NCBI GenBank assembly: GCA_034406715.1
Contig: CP137866.1
Span: 1,426,001 to 1,490,000 of the forward strand
Origin: Rhodotorula mucilaginosa
Lineage: Eukaryota; Basidiomycota; Microbotryomycetes; Sporidiobolales; Sporidiobolaceae
Direction of reading: 5' to 3'
DNA length: 64,000 bases
Part shown: one piece after another, positions 1 to 10,764 of the stretch
How the letters are laid out: each line of letters begins with the position of its first letter
How positions within the stretch are numbered: the first letter of the stretch is position 1
Program-made: the position numbers and the translations under genes
Notes under the pieces: model-generated
The model's input: only the letters and a program-made list of their open reading frames with translations
What the model was told of the DNA's origin: nothing
Database searches by the model: none

Positions 1-3000
1 GACCGTGATGAGCCGGGTTCTGGGCGATGGCGATGCAAGCGGCATTGTCCTCGAAGATCGTCGTAGCCGGCGGCTGCGCAATCCCGAGATCCTCCATGAG
101 CTTGCGGAACGCGAGCACCTCCTTGGTCGCGTCCGAGAGGGCGATCATCTCCGACTCGGTCGTCGAAGTCGCGATGAGCGTCTGCTGCTTCGACCTCCAC
201 GAGACGGCGCCTCCGGCCAGCTGGACGACGAAAGCACCGATCGAGCGTCGGTTTTCCTGGTCGTCTGCCCACGAGACGTCGCTGTAAACGACGAGATCGA
301 GCGATTCCTTGCTCCGGAACCGGAGGCCGAAGTGAGCGGTTTTGCTGAGATAGCGAAAGAGCCTCTTCACGGCCGTCCAGTCCTGCTCTGTCGGCGCAGC
401 GACTGCTTGCGCCAGCGCGCGAACAGCGGCCGCAATGTCGGGCCGGGTAAGCTGGGTTAGGTACTGCAACGCTCCCACCGCTGACTGGAACCGAGGGATG
501 TCGCCAAAGGGCGGCGACGACGGATCCGGTCCCGACAACGACGACTTCTCCATTGGCGTAGCAGCCGAGGAGCGAATCGATCCGTTACTCAAGTAGCGAG
601 CGATGATCGAGTCGATGTACTTCTTCTGGTGAAGCACAATCCCTTCGTCGGTGAAGACGACCTGAATCGAGAGAAAAGTCGAAACGCGACCGAGCCTCTT
701 GAGCTTGTAGACCTTGTTGAGCAAGTCGAGCTCGAGGTCGATGGTCTCTTGCGAGTCCGCGAGGATGAGCCCGTCATCGACGTAAAGAACGACGATAACC
801 CTCCTCCCCTCAACCGTCTTGGTGTAGAGACACGTGTCGGACTTCGCCTTTTCGAGCCCACGCTTCGTCATGAGCGTGTCGACCGCGGCGTACCACTGCC
901 TCGGCGCCTGCTTGGTTCCGTACATCGCTCCGACGAGCTTGAGAACGTCGCCAGGAGCGGACTTGCCCGGATAGCCCGGAGGAATCTTGATGTAGACATC
1001 CTCCGTCATCTTGCCATTGAGGAACGCAGTGTCGAAGTCGAAGGATTCGATCTTGAGTCCCTCCGAAGCAGCGAGAGCGAAGAGCGCCCAAATCGTCGAC
1101 ATTCTGGCGACCGGGGCGAACGTCTCGTTGAAGTCGATCCCCGGTCGCTGCGCAAAGCCCTGCACCACCAGGCGAGCCTTGTACCGCAAGATGCGGCCGT
1201 GATTGTCGGTCTTGGTGGCGAACACCCAAGTGGTCCCGAGAGCGCGGCAACCCGGCGGAAGCTTCGAAAGCTTCAGCACGCCGTGCTGATCAAACGCCTC
1301 CCACTCGGTGTCGACTGCGTCACGCCAGTGGTCGCGGTCCTTGTGCGCCATTGCCTCGGCATACGACTTCGGCACTTCCGGCATCGCGACGCCGACCAGG
1401 AGGTCACTCTCCTCCCAAGTCTCGTCCGCCGTAGCCATCTTGTCGTCCTCGTCCAAGACTTTCGTCAACATGACGAAAACAGGCGAGTCGTGCTCGCGTG
1501 AGACACCCCCAAAGGCGGCAGTCGTGCGACGACGCGAACCCTCGATGATGTTGGACTCGCCGATTTCCTCGTACCGACCCGGGTTCCGGCCGGTCAAGTA
1601 CGGGCGGTACTCGTACCCGTCTCCCACCGGCGGAGCCGCGACGGGCTTCGGGGGCGGGACTTGCACCTCCTTCGGCGCGACTGCGGGCGATTCCTTCGCC
1701 GGCAGGTCCTCGGGGGTGAACACCTCCGCGGACATCCTTGTGAACGCGACGTGTCGGCTGACCACGACGCGACCGAGTTCCTCAACGTACACCTTGTAAT
1801 TGTAGTCGGTGTCGTACCCGACGAGAAACCCTTTGACAGCGGTATCGTCGAGTTTCGAGCGAAGCGCCTTGTCGACATGGACGAAAGCGGTCGCTCCGAA
1901 CGGCTTGAGGTGCTTGACGCTCGGCTTCTTGCCGTGCAAGATCTCGTACGGCGTCTTGCCCGGGATCCTCGGGTGCGGCATGCGGTTCGAGACGAAGGTG
2001 ACGTAGCTGAGCGCGTGCGACCACCACTCCTTCTCGACCTTAGCCGCCTTGAGAATCGTCCGGACACGAGTCATCGCAGACCCGTTCATGCGCTCGACCT
2101 GGCCGTTCTGTTCCGGCGTGTACGGCGCCGTCCGTTCGTGCGTGATGCCGGACTCCTCCAGAATCGCGACAAGCGCCTTCGAGATAAACTCGCTGCCATT
2201 GTCGCTCCGAACGATGGCGACCTTCGCTCCGTAGAGGTTCTCGACGTTCTTGAGGAACCTCTTCCAGACGTCGCAAACCGAGCGGGCGTCCTTCCTCGGA
2301 AGAGCGAAAGTCCACTTCGCCGTCGAGTACTGATCGACGATAACGAAGTAGATCTGGTTCCTGTCGACGTCCGGGTGCTCCACGAAGCCGAGATCGACGA
2401 ACAGTCGATAGAACGGACGCGGAGCCGGCGTCGAGAGGGTCTTGAAAGGCGAGCGACGAGACTTCTCGAGAAGACAGTCTTCGCACTCCTTCTTGATCCG
2501 GTCCAAGAGCTTGAAGCCCTCGCAGCAGCCGGACCGTTCCATCTCGAGAATCGAGTCGAGACCGGGATGGCCGAGGTTCTGGTGCGCCTCCATGAGCGAG
2601 ACTGCTCCGGAGTCCCGAGTCGAGCCGGCGAGGGTCGATTCGGTCGCCAACTTTGCCGGTTCAGGCGCGAGCGGGACGAGGTACGGGGTGCCGGGGACCG
2701 TAGAGAAGACCTTCTTGTCTCCCTTCCACACGGTAGCGACGTCGTCCTTGAAAATCGTGTGGCACCCTTTCGCGCCGAGCGCCTTGACCGAGAGAAGTCC
2801 GGTCGTCGCTCCCGGGAGGTACCAAACGCGCGACAAGTCGAGTCGCATGCCCGTGTCGAGGGTGAGCGACTTCAACCCGTAGCCCGGGCATTCGACAAAG
2901 ACGCCGTTCGCAACTTCGACACGAAGGCGACCCGGCTGGAAGTTGTCGAGCTCGTGGCAAAGGCTCTCAGCATTGCAAATCATGTGATGAACAGAGTCCA
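1..3000 (-). mobile_element. Ty1/copia retrotransposon, pol part only
   Basis: Read right to left, this stretch encodes copia-type Pol in copia order. A protease/pre-integrase region lies near 2950-2480, the integrase core near 2440-2000 (NGSEF around 2190), reverse transcriptase near 1300-650 (YVDDG at 769-783) and RNase H near 300-1. The order integrase before reverse transcriptase separates it from gypsy elements. The reading runs off the left end, so the 3' end and LTR lie outside the window. No gag region or LTR is recognisable on the right side, so the copy looks fragmentary in what can be seen. Age cannot be judged without its LTRs. It borders the family P island. Confidence 0.88.
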
Positions 3001-4113
3001 TCCGAGCAGAGAATGGCATGAAGTCAGTTGCATCATGCGGATTGGGACAGCAGCTTGTGGAGTAAGGAAAGGCACTGATGGTTGTATACTTTACAGCCGC
3101 AATGCCCTTCAGACTTCTTCACTTTGTCTCCCTATGTGCCTCAAAATTGTTCAGGAGTGGCTGATGAGGGAATTCCTCCTTTTCGTCCTCCTGACCCCCA
3201 CTGGAACAGGCTTTATGCTGAGCAGGACGGGCTCACAAGTCGCAGTCTACATGAACCGCCCTCCACCACTATCTCCCCGTTTGACCAACCTCGACAATGT
3301 TCAGACTTGACATCACCACCTTCGCCAAAAGAGTTGATCAGAAAAGATCAAGCCTGAGGCAGTGACAATGTGCACTCTGTGCACTAGTGCCACCATGAAC
3401 TGCTCTATGGAGATGCAGCAAAACATGTGTCAATGTATTTGTAAATCACTGTGCAACCTATCCTGACTCCTGCTCCATGTTTGGTGAAAGTTTCAAGCGG
3501 AAAACACTCTTTCTTCACTGTGTTTTATACTCTACGGGCGCTTAGCTCAATATGCAGGTAAACTCTCAAGACAAACTAATTTCATCCGCATAGAAGCCAA
3601 CGGATGTACATACCCAGCCCCGTCCGTTTTCGGTCCAGTGACAAATCCTGTCACAGAGGGGCGGCGCCGGCGACGGACATCTTGACCGTTCGGTGTGTGA
3701 AGCATGCAGTGGCCGTATGTCTTTGCCAGGTGTTTATTGGCTCCGCTTGGATGGTATGGCTCCTGTACTGCTATCAAACGCATGCACCTCTTTGGCCGAG
3801 ATTCGTCCGCGGTCACTTTGTGCAGGCAGTGGGACTGCACAGAGTTGGATCCAGGGCGTAGCCAAGCACTGTTCTTTGGCATACATGTACTGCACAGCAG
3901 AAAAGCTTGTCTTTGAGACAACCTTGCAGACAGACTACGGAGGCGGTCAAAAAGACTCATTCGCAGATCCCGCCACTACCGGCGTGGTCCGGTGAAAGCG
4001 TACATGAGGTCCAGCCCCTCAGGCCTCATGTAGACTGCACAGCCACCTGTCTTGGCCAGGCTCTCGTTCTCTGGGCTTGCGCTTGGGCAGCTTGACTCCT
4101 GCGCACCGGGATG
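3001..4113. other. No recognisable gene
   Basis: Between the copia fragment and the first family P promoter site I see no coding region I can support. The stretch is less GC-rich than the conserved genes. Short open frames occur on both strands but none carries a known motif. Confidence 0.5.
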
Positions 4114-4121
4114 TCCGCGGA
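4114..4121. promoter_or_regulatory. PDRE-like palindrome TCCGCGGA, upstream of P1
   Basis: Exact palindrome within CGGGATGTCCGCGGAG, 75 bp upstream of the P1 start codon. The same 16-base context recurs before P2. It matches the core bound by Pdr1/Pdr3 in Saccharomyces. Function here is inferred from its recurrence before related genes. Confidence 0.7.
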
Positions 4122-4195
4122 GCGAGCTAGAGCCGCTTTCATTATTCGGTGCTGGCTTTCTCTTCTCTTCATAACACTAAGATTCCGGCACTGCC

Positions 4196-5794
4196 ATGAC
4201 TCAAGGCAATGATGAAGCAGCTGCAGAGCTGAGGCGCTGCCTTGGCGAGCTGGACAAACGCATTCGAGCTGAGAAGGTGATTGTGTCAGCTCGCAACGAA
4301 CATAACCACAGAAAGAATTGGGGCCCTCAAACCGACATCTGGACGCTTTCCGCTGTAGAGCGGTCACTTCAGCACCAAGTCGAGCTTGACCGGGTGAGTC
4401 GGTGAATTGATTTGGCTGCTCCAGCTGGATTTGCATGCTGATTATGCCCGAGTTTTGCAGTACCTCCTACTGAAGGCTGAAATGGTGGCAGAGGAGGTCA
4501 AAGACAACGAAGAGGAGGAGAAAATTCACCTGAAGCCTCGGCAGCGCAATAGATCCGCAACGGAAGACACAGAAGACAAAAAAGAAAACCCCCTGAAGCG
4601 TGTGGAATATGTTCCAGTCACAGTGAACGAGGTAAGTCAAAGTAGCTGCGTATTGGTCAAGGCAGCAGGCAGTCTAAGATGTACTTTGTGCAGGTGCGGG
4701 AAGAAGAAGAGCGTCTCAGACATTGGGTTGCTGGCCTCTCTACGTTCAAATTGCACAACAAGGTTTTTTGTGTTGTGTTTTTTTAGAAGTGCGGGCAAAA
4801 CATCAAATTCTGACAGCCGGTACTATGCACAGGTTCTTCAGCTTGGACTGCACGGTGTCAGTTGATTTTTTTTCGTGCTGGCCTTTTGCATAAGCATAAG
4901 CATTCACTCACGTCTTGCTTTTGACAGTCTAAATCACGTGCAGTGTACTGGTGCCTTTATGTCACAGTTGGTTTTAAAAATAGCATCCCGGACCACAAGC
5001 TGGTAAGTACCCTTGGCTTGTGCAGACCACAGGTTGATCCTTGATGCACAGCCTGACTTGTTGAACTGATGGTGATAAGCAACCCATAGCGGAATTTCTA
5101 CGTGCAGACACTCAAAATCCTTGAACGCCGCAAAAATCAAGCTGAGAGAAATCGTCTGCCAAGAATGGACTTGAAACGCTATGACAAGCGATACTGCAAT
5201 CTGGTCTACGTATGTCTCTTTCTTTTGCTTCCACAGCTGCAGACATACATCAGCCTAACAGTCAATTTGGCGGACTCAGGCTCTTGTTGCTGCGCATCAA
5301 GCAGCTTCCTTGGTCGGCATTGTTTGCAATGATTGGAACGAGGTTTGTTTCCCTGCAAGCAGCGAGTGTCAACAACCAAAAACACTGACACGGGTTGATT
5401 TGGACAGCCACCAGACTATCCTGCATGTCACTTCCTGCCTTCTCCTCCTTTGACAACAATGCCATCTGGAGCTATTCCTCAGTTCAGTTTCTCCGGTCCT
5501 TCCCCTTCACCATCCCCTCGTCTTGCTCCCTCTACACCACTTTGTGATCTTCTAGATCAGCACCACCTTCCAGATCTTCTTCCTGCCGATGGCACCATCA
5601 CCTGGGACCAGCACTTCGACCAGCGCAAAACGTCCGCTGGTAGCAGCCAGCAAGGGGACGCAGCCGCTGTTCCAGGCGCGTTTGTGCCTCAAGCACGGAG
5701 GGACTCTCAAGCACAAAGGGACTTGTTGCCGTGCTCGCCTCGCACAAGCAGGATCACACCTGTCTGCGATGACTTGGCAAAGCTTAGTCTCTAG
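4196..5794 (+). CDS. Family P member 1, unknown protein (8 exons, 360 aa)
   Basis: Not recognised as a known family. Exons: 4196-4393, 4461-4631, 4694-4762, 4833-4856, 4928-5002, 5108-5203, 5280-5342, 5408-5794. Every exon is a multiple of three and every intron is phase 0 with GT-AG ends; the sum is 1083 nt. Exon-by-exon similarity to P3 supports the model: a 69-nt exon of the type V..E...L..W...LS, a 24-nt exon ending LHG, a 75-nt exon with SRAVYWCLYVTVG, a 21-residue exon ending NDWNE, and a Ser/Pro-rich last exon. No signal peptide or membrane segment is evident; the product looks soluble and highly charged in its middle (runs of E and K). Start chosen as the first ATG after the upstream palindrome. 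A few exon borders could shift. Confidence 0.65.
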
Positions 5795-6246
5795 TGCTTT
5801 GTATGCAGTCTGTATTTAGCTTCTGTTTCTGCATGCGTGAAGTGCTTGCAAGCGCGAGATGGAGATCGGCAAGGAAAGCATATTACCCTGGACACTGTGC
5901 GAGTAGAATGATTTCGGCAAGGAAGAATCGATGCTGGCACAATTGATGCCTACAACTGCCGAGGGACAAGATTAGACCATGCCAATCTACAGATACCACG
6001 TTTGACCAAGATAAACAGAAGAGGGAAAGGGGCAAGGGCAAAGGACAAGGGGAAGTCAGGGAAGCGGACTCGGCGAAAAGCTGAGAAGGCCATCATCAAG
6101 TTCGCGAAACACTCAACCGTCAAAGCGTAGACCACAGGCTCTGACAGCCGGGCGCATCACGCCCCGATTGCCTCCCAGTTAGGTGTGTCTGGACAAGCTG
6201 ACTTCTGCAGCGATATCCGAATTGACACGGTCCTCCTCTCGGGATG
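5795..6246. other. Spacer between P1 and P2, no gene supported
   Basis: No exon matching the family or any known motif. A lysine/glycine-rich open stretch near 6005-6110 on the plus strand could be a relic but cannot be supported. Confidence 0.4.
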
Positions 6247-6254
6247 TCCGCGGA
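6247..6254. promoter_or_regulatory. PDRE-like palindrome TCCGCGGA, upstream of P2
   Basis: Exact copy in the same extended context as the site before P1 (CGGGATGTCCGCGGAG). It lies about 110 bp upstream of the first P2-like coding sequence. Confidence 0.7.
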
Positions 6255-6365
6255 GGGGCAAAAGTGCAAAGTTCTCCCTGCGCGATGTGCGGGTCTGCTC
6301 CCGCCCATAGGAGACCTCCTTGCGCTTGTGGGACCAAACACTGTGCGCAGCTTCCCAGCAAGCAC

Positions 6366-7501
6366 CATGTAGACACGCATCCTGGCAAAGGCTGCCTCCA
6401 AACGCATCCTCAAAGAGCTGAAAGCGCGCATCAGAGACAAGAAGAAAAAGGTTGAGCTGGAACCACGCAATGGGCGCTGGACATTTGCAGCTGTACAAGA
6501 AGCATCAAGCGCCGCGTGGAGCTTGATCGGGTATGTCCAAACACTTCTGCACGGTCTCAACCAAAGCCGCCATTACGTGCTGACAGCGACGGCCGAAAAA
6601 GCTCCTCCTGTTAAGGCTGAATTTCGATGCGACATGAACAAGCTTCTTGCGACGGAACCTGCATTATCAGTAGCGAATGTAGACAGGGATTGTGTCTCCT
6701 TTGCTCACATGCTGAGAGCGAGCTGACTTGTCCGCACATGCAGGTGGACAAGGAGAAAGAAAAGCTTGAAGACGAGATTGCCGAGTATTCCCCTAGTCAT
6801 CTCCATGACAAGGTGAGTCAGGTGTGGAATACCCGTGCTGCTAGTTCACTGATGTGTGTCTCCTGGTGTTGCAGGTCGACGGATGGTACAATCGTCCGTG
6901 GGATTCCGAGCACCGACGGGGACGGCATTACGTGAGTGATTTGTGGGCCAGGCCAGCCACCCTTCCTCACTAGTTCTACTTCAACCAGGAACTCAACCGT
7001 AACTACTGGGCTCTCTACGCCACAATTGGGAATTTCACAGATGGAGACCTCTCGAACGCGCAGCTTGTGAGATGGCTGCAGACGCGAGCAATCAAGTCCT
7101 TGTGCTGAGAACTCTCCGGACTTGCAGAACACATTTCTAGCAGTTTTTAGGGACTACCTAGGCTGGAACAACTGGTATTGCCATGGGGACTGGAGAGTGA
7201 GTCCCGCTGTTACCCGGAATTGCGACATGCCGAGCTTGAGCTGACGGGGGAAACACCATGTCCATAGGAGAAACCAGCCATAAAGAGGGCTCACGCGATT
7301 ACAAGTGAGGTGATAAGGAAAGAGAACCTCCCCTCCGGAAAATGGGGTGAGGTAAGCTTCTCTGATTAGCCGCAGCCGGAAATTCACAAGATGCTCATGG
7401 TCTGTTTGCAGCCGCAGCCGGAGCGTGATCCTTATATGCCTGGAGTACGACAACAGGGAGTGAGGCCTTGGGGCAGACGCAATGGCTACACACCTCTTTG
7501 A
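6366..7501 (+). CDS. Family P member 2, unknown protein; 5' part probably damaged
   Basis: The 3' exons are clear homologs of P1 and P3: 6744-6812 (VDKEKEKLEDEIAEYSP), 6875-6931, 6989-7066 (NYWALYATIG, matching YWCLYVTVG in P1), 7128-7196 (ending GDWR), 7268-7351 and 7412-7501 with stop. All are multiples of three, with phase-0 GT-AG introns. Upstream, 6366-6531 resembles the first exon of P1 (ELKARIRDKKKK, then WTFAAVQ), but the ATG at 6366 is followed at once by a stop in that frame. The 5' end is therefore either spliced differently or broken. Function unknown. A functional gene with an unrecognised first exon and a recent pseudogene are both possible. Confidence 0.5.
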
Positions 7502-8353
7502 GCTATGGCCTCGACCGTTCCTCGTGTCCTTGTGTCTTTGCAATTCTTTGGACCCGCAGTCGCAAATTTGGACTTTCCTCTCCCATTGTTGGCGGCTTTC
7601 TCTAAGTGTACTGTCTCCCTTCGCTCCTCAAATGAGGGAATCAAGCCAAGTGTTCTGATATGCATGCAAAACGACTGAAGTTCGAAATCAACTCTTGACT
7701 TCGTTTCGAACACAGCAAGCAGCCCCATTGCCTTGCGTTGCGAATCTCAGCATGTCTAGAGCAGTCTCTAATGTTGCAAGCTTGAACAGTCACTTCTTTC
7801 ATGTAAAGCACACCACAAAACTTTGTTGACGTGTGTTGTTGTTGTCAATTAGCATTTTGTATTCGGAAACGCAAACCCACTTGCGGAGCGGCTTGCAAGT
7901 CGTCGGATGCGAAGCGGCCTATACTCGCTAGGCTTCCTCGCGGACTCAACCAATCACACAAGTGAGAGGCTCGCCTGTGGACACGCTCTGCGTACTCCGT
8001 ATTCGCCCTTCCAGACGAGAACCGCGGCCAGCCTGTGCTCCATTCTCATCACAGCTTCAGCCGACTGCCTGCAAGAGTCCGCTGCACGGCACTACAGCAG
8101 GCTTTGCGTGGAGACTCCGACCGAGGGACTCGGCTGATCTACCTCGACGCTCACGCCTTCGCACTGCCGTTGTGTATACGAAGAAGAGCCTCAAACGTTG
8201 GTCCGATTAACACATCTCTACTCGCCCGCGGCTGAAAGGCATGGCGCTGGCGCTATGAATAGCTACGCAAACCGATCGCGAATGCCCCACGCTGTGCTTA
8301 GCACCCGAGCTCGACGCCGTCGCGAAACTCTAATACTCGGGGGTGGGCGCGGA
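7502..8353. other. Spacer between P2 and P3, no gene supported
   Basis: About 850 bp with no family exon, known motif or convincing splice-linked frame on either strand. Confidence 0.45.
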
Positions 8354-8361
8354 TCCGCGGA
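8354..8361. promoter_or_regulatory. PDRE-like palindrome TCCGCGGA, upstream of P3
   Basis: Exact palindrome within GCGGATCCGCGGATGC, 118 bp upstream of the P3 start codon. The flanking bases differ from the P1/P2 sites, so only the core is shared. Confidence 0.65.
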
Positions 8362-8479
8362 TGCGCCGCCGAAGAGAGGGGAGAGGAAATAGCCGAAACT
8401 TGGCTCGACTCCACGGCAGAGAGACCATGCAGACACCTCACTGCTCGATATATGACACTGGCTGTCGCGCTCGACCGCA

Positions 8480-10329
8480 ATGTCGGCCCCGGAGCGCCCA
8501 CAAGCTGCAGCGGCGCAGCTCGCCAAAGACTTTTCAAAGACGGTCGTGAGTTGTCGCCTGATGACTCGACCCCGCCCTTGCTTGGACCCGCGCTGACAGG
8601 CTTGCTTGTAGGGAGCGAAAGTCGAGGAGCGTCTTCGCGAGCTCGAAACCTGCAAAGAGTTGCCGAGGGACGATGCAAAGCTGGTACGTGCGCGCAATCC
8701 AATCGTCGCTCTACAGCATGCTTACTCACCGCCCGTTCACTGCAGTGGAACTTGATGCTGGAAGTAAGTCTTCATTGCTGTGCAGACTATGTCCCGCATG
8801 CTAACCCGCGCGCGGAGAGTCTACCAGTTACCTACGAAGCGGCTTCAAAAGACCGAATCCCTCTCGTGGTCTTACTACGAGCCTTTGCTCCGAGGCCTCC
8901 TGGACGAGCACGCGGTCAATTTCCAGGCGGAAGACGAAGAAACGGCACGAGCTGCGCAATGGGTGAGCCATCAGCGAATCGCTAAAATCGAGGGACTCCT
9001 TGCAACCGCTGTGAGTCTTCCACCGTCAATACGCCTACCTTCTCTCACAGCAGAGATATTGACTGTGAGCGATGCGCGGCCCAGAATTATAAATTAGTCC
9101 TCGCCGAGCTCGATGAGCAGATCCAGCTCGAGCGCGAAGAAGCGGAGCTCGCGTTGTCGGGTCCGTGGAACTTGCATGCGATGCAAGATGCTTTCGACCA
9201 CCAGTACGATCGTGATCGGGTCAGTCAGTCTTGCTCTTCCCAAAGAGGAGTAGATCGGATGCTGACACGGCGCTGCTCACTGACAGTTTTTGCTGCGAAA
9301 GTGCACGCTCCGCAAGGAATTCAAAAAAGGCTTTTGCGCTTCTGCACACGCCGTGCAGTCTCGTCTCTCCCCGCCTGTGCTTCACCCTCGCTGTACATGC
9401 TGAAACGCATGGATCGATGCAGGTCCAAGAGCTGAATAAGAGCATCGAAGACTTTGTCGCAAAGCTCAGTCCGCTCGAATTGTTCAACTCGGTCAGTCTA
9501 CTACCATCCCTTCGCATGATTTCCGAGTGCACTTGAGCTGCTTGCTGACGACTTGCAATGACAGGTATGCGAGTACGACCTGCATGATGTGAGTGCGAGT
9601 TTGCGGTGTTTTCGAGGTGAGAGTCGCTGACCCGGCTCTTCCCGCTAGGAGAAATCGCGCGCCGCCTACTGGACCGTTTACGTTCTGCTCGGCGCCTTCT
9701 CGCAGCTTCGTCCTGCGGAAAGCCAGCTGGTACGAGCATTTCATCCCCGCCAGCTCGGGCATTCGTGTGTGGTGACCAGTCTTCTCTGTTTGCAGCCTGT
9801 TCTCGCCGCGCGAATCAAGGAAGCTTTCGAGCGCAAGGCTCCTTCGAACCTAACCGCGGTATGGCCCTTGCTTACTTGCTGCTCTTGTGATGGGCATCAC
9901 GGCGCTTTAGGGTAGCGCGCAGACTGATCCATTCCCGCGTTCGCAGGCGTATCTCGTTCTGATCAACCTCGCGGAACAGATGCACATCCCACGAGGCGAA
10001 TGGCACGATGTGAGTCAAGCAAGTAGCCGCATTACATCACCAGTTGAAGCTGACGCCGGCCGACTTCGCCATAGCCTGTTCCTGCCTCGCTCAGCATTCG
10101 TGAGGCGGACCTGCTGCACCCTCGATCCCGCTCCAGGTCCATCTCGCACTCCGTTTCACAGTTTTCGCAGGTCGGACCCTCGGAGGTTCGCGGCCGTCGC
10201 GACCTCGTCGAACGCAGGAAATCGTCTGGCAACCCGCTTGCGCGGGGCGCTTGGAAATGGCACACGGCTTGGCGTTCTCGTCCGAACTCGTACTCCCCTC
10301 CGCAGTCGCCCAACGGAACCCTTCGGTAG
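8480..10329 (+). CDS. Family P member 3, unknown protein (13 exons, 362 aa)
   Basis: Not recognised. Exons: 8480-8545, 8612-8683, 8746-8763, 8828-9010, 9085-9219, 9287-9352, 9423-9491, 9565-9588, 9649-9729, 9796-9858, 9947-10009, 10044-10099, 10137-10329. The sum is 1089 nt. The first eleven exons are each a multiple of three; only the last intron (37 nt) breaks the phase-0 rule. Marker exons parallel P1: LDEQIQLE in 9085-9219, V.EL...I..F...LSP (69 nt), VCEYDLHD (24 nt), SRAAYWTVYVLLG, and a 21-residue exon ending GEWHD. The exon at 8828-9010 matches P4 (SHQRIAKIEG versus RHQRIKYIES). The last exon is Ser-rich and basic. No targeting signal seen. The close match in total length to P1 despite low identity argues that this is a real gene. 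Confidence 0.66.
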
Positions 10330-10607
10330 CTTCAATTCCGCCGCACTCCTCCCGCCTATGTGTAAATCCCTCCTTGTGCATGACTCTCATGTGCGATTCC
10401 GACGACTTGTTTCCGGCTGCTTGTGCGCGCCGCCTGGTTTCGCTCGGCCGCGGGGCGGATCGATTGCCAACTCTTCGGCGGTAACGTTACCCGACCGAGC
10501 GCCCCCTCAGCTCTCGGTAAACCGCCTCAACATGCTCCGAAGCTGTCGCTGGGTCGGCGGTTCCACCGCCGCCCTCCACGCCCTCGCGCTCGCACCCCCT
10601 CGGCTTG

Positions 10608-10615
10608 TCCGCGGA
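10608..10615. promoter_or_regulatory. PDRE-like palindrome TCCGCGGA, upstream of P4
   Basis: Core within CGGCTTGTCCGCGGATCG, 150 bp upstream of the P4 start. The 13-base block GCTTGTCCGCGGA is the same as that found before most family M and N genes 25-45 kb away, which lie on the other strand. Confidence 0.72.
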
Positions 10616-10764
10616 TCGATCCGCTTCTCTTTCCCCGTTCAGCCTTGACGCCTCCCACGAGGCTGGTGCAGTCTGTTCACTCTTGCCTTCGCAAACAACC
10701 TGCCCTCACAAACTCTGAACCCGCTCCCTCCCGCTCGCGAGCACGAGACGTATCCGCCAAACGA

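Noticed and set aside
1735-1742. TCCGCGGA inside the copia fragment
   Set aside because: It lies in coding sequence of the element with no start codon of the accessory families nearby; fits chance occurrence.
629-3310. Long plus-strand open frames over the left end
   Set aside because: They are antisense to a clear copia Pol reading and have Arg/Leu/Asp-rich composition with no domain.
8764-8785. 22-nt intron in P3
   Set aside because: Too short to splice. A 64-nt intron to the acceptor ending at 8827 keeps the frame and contains a CTAAC branch-like site.
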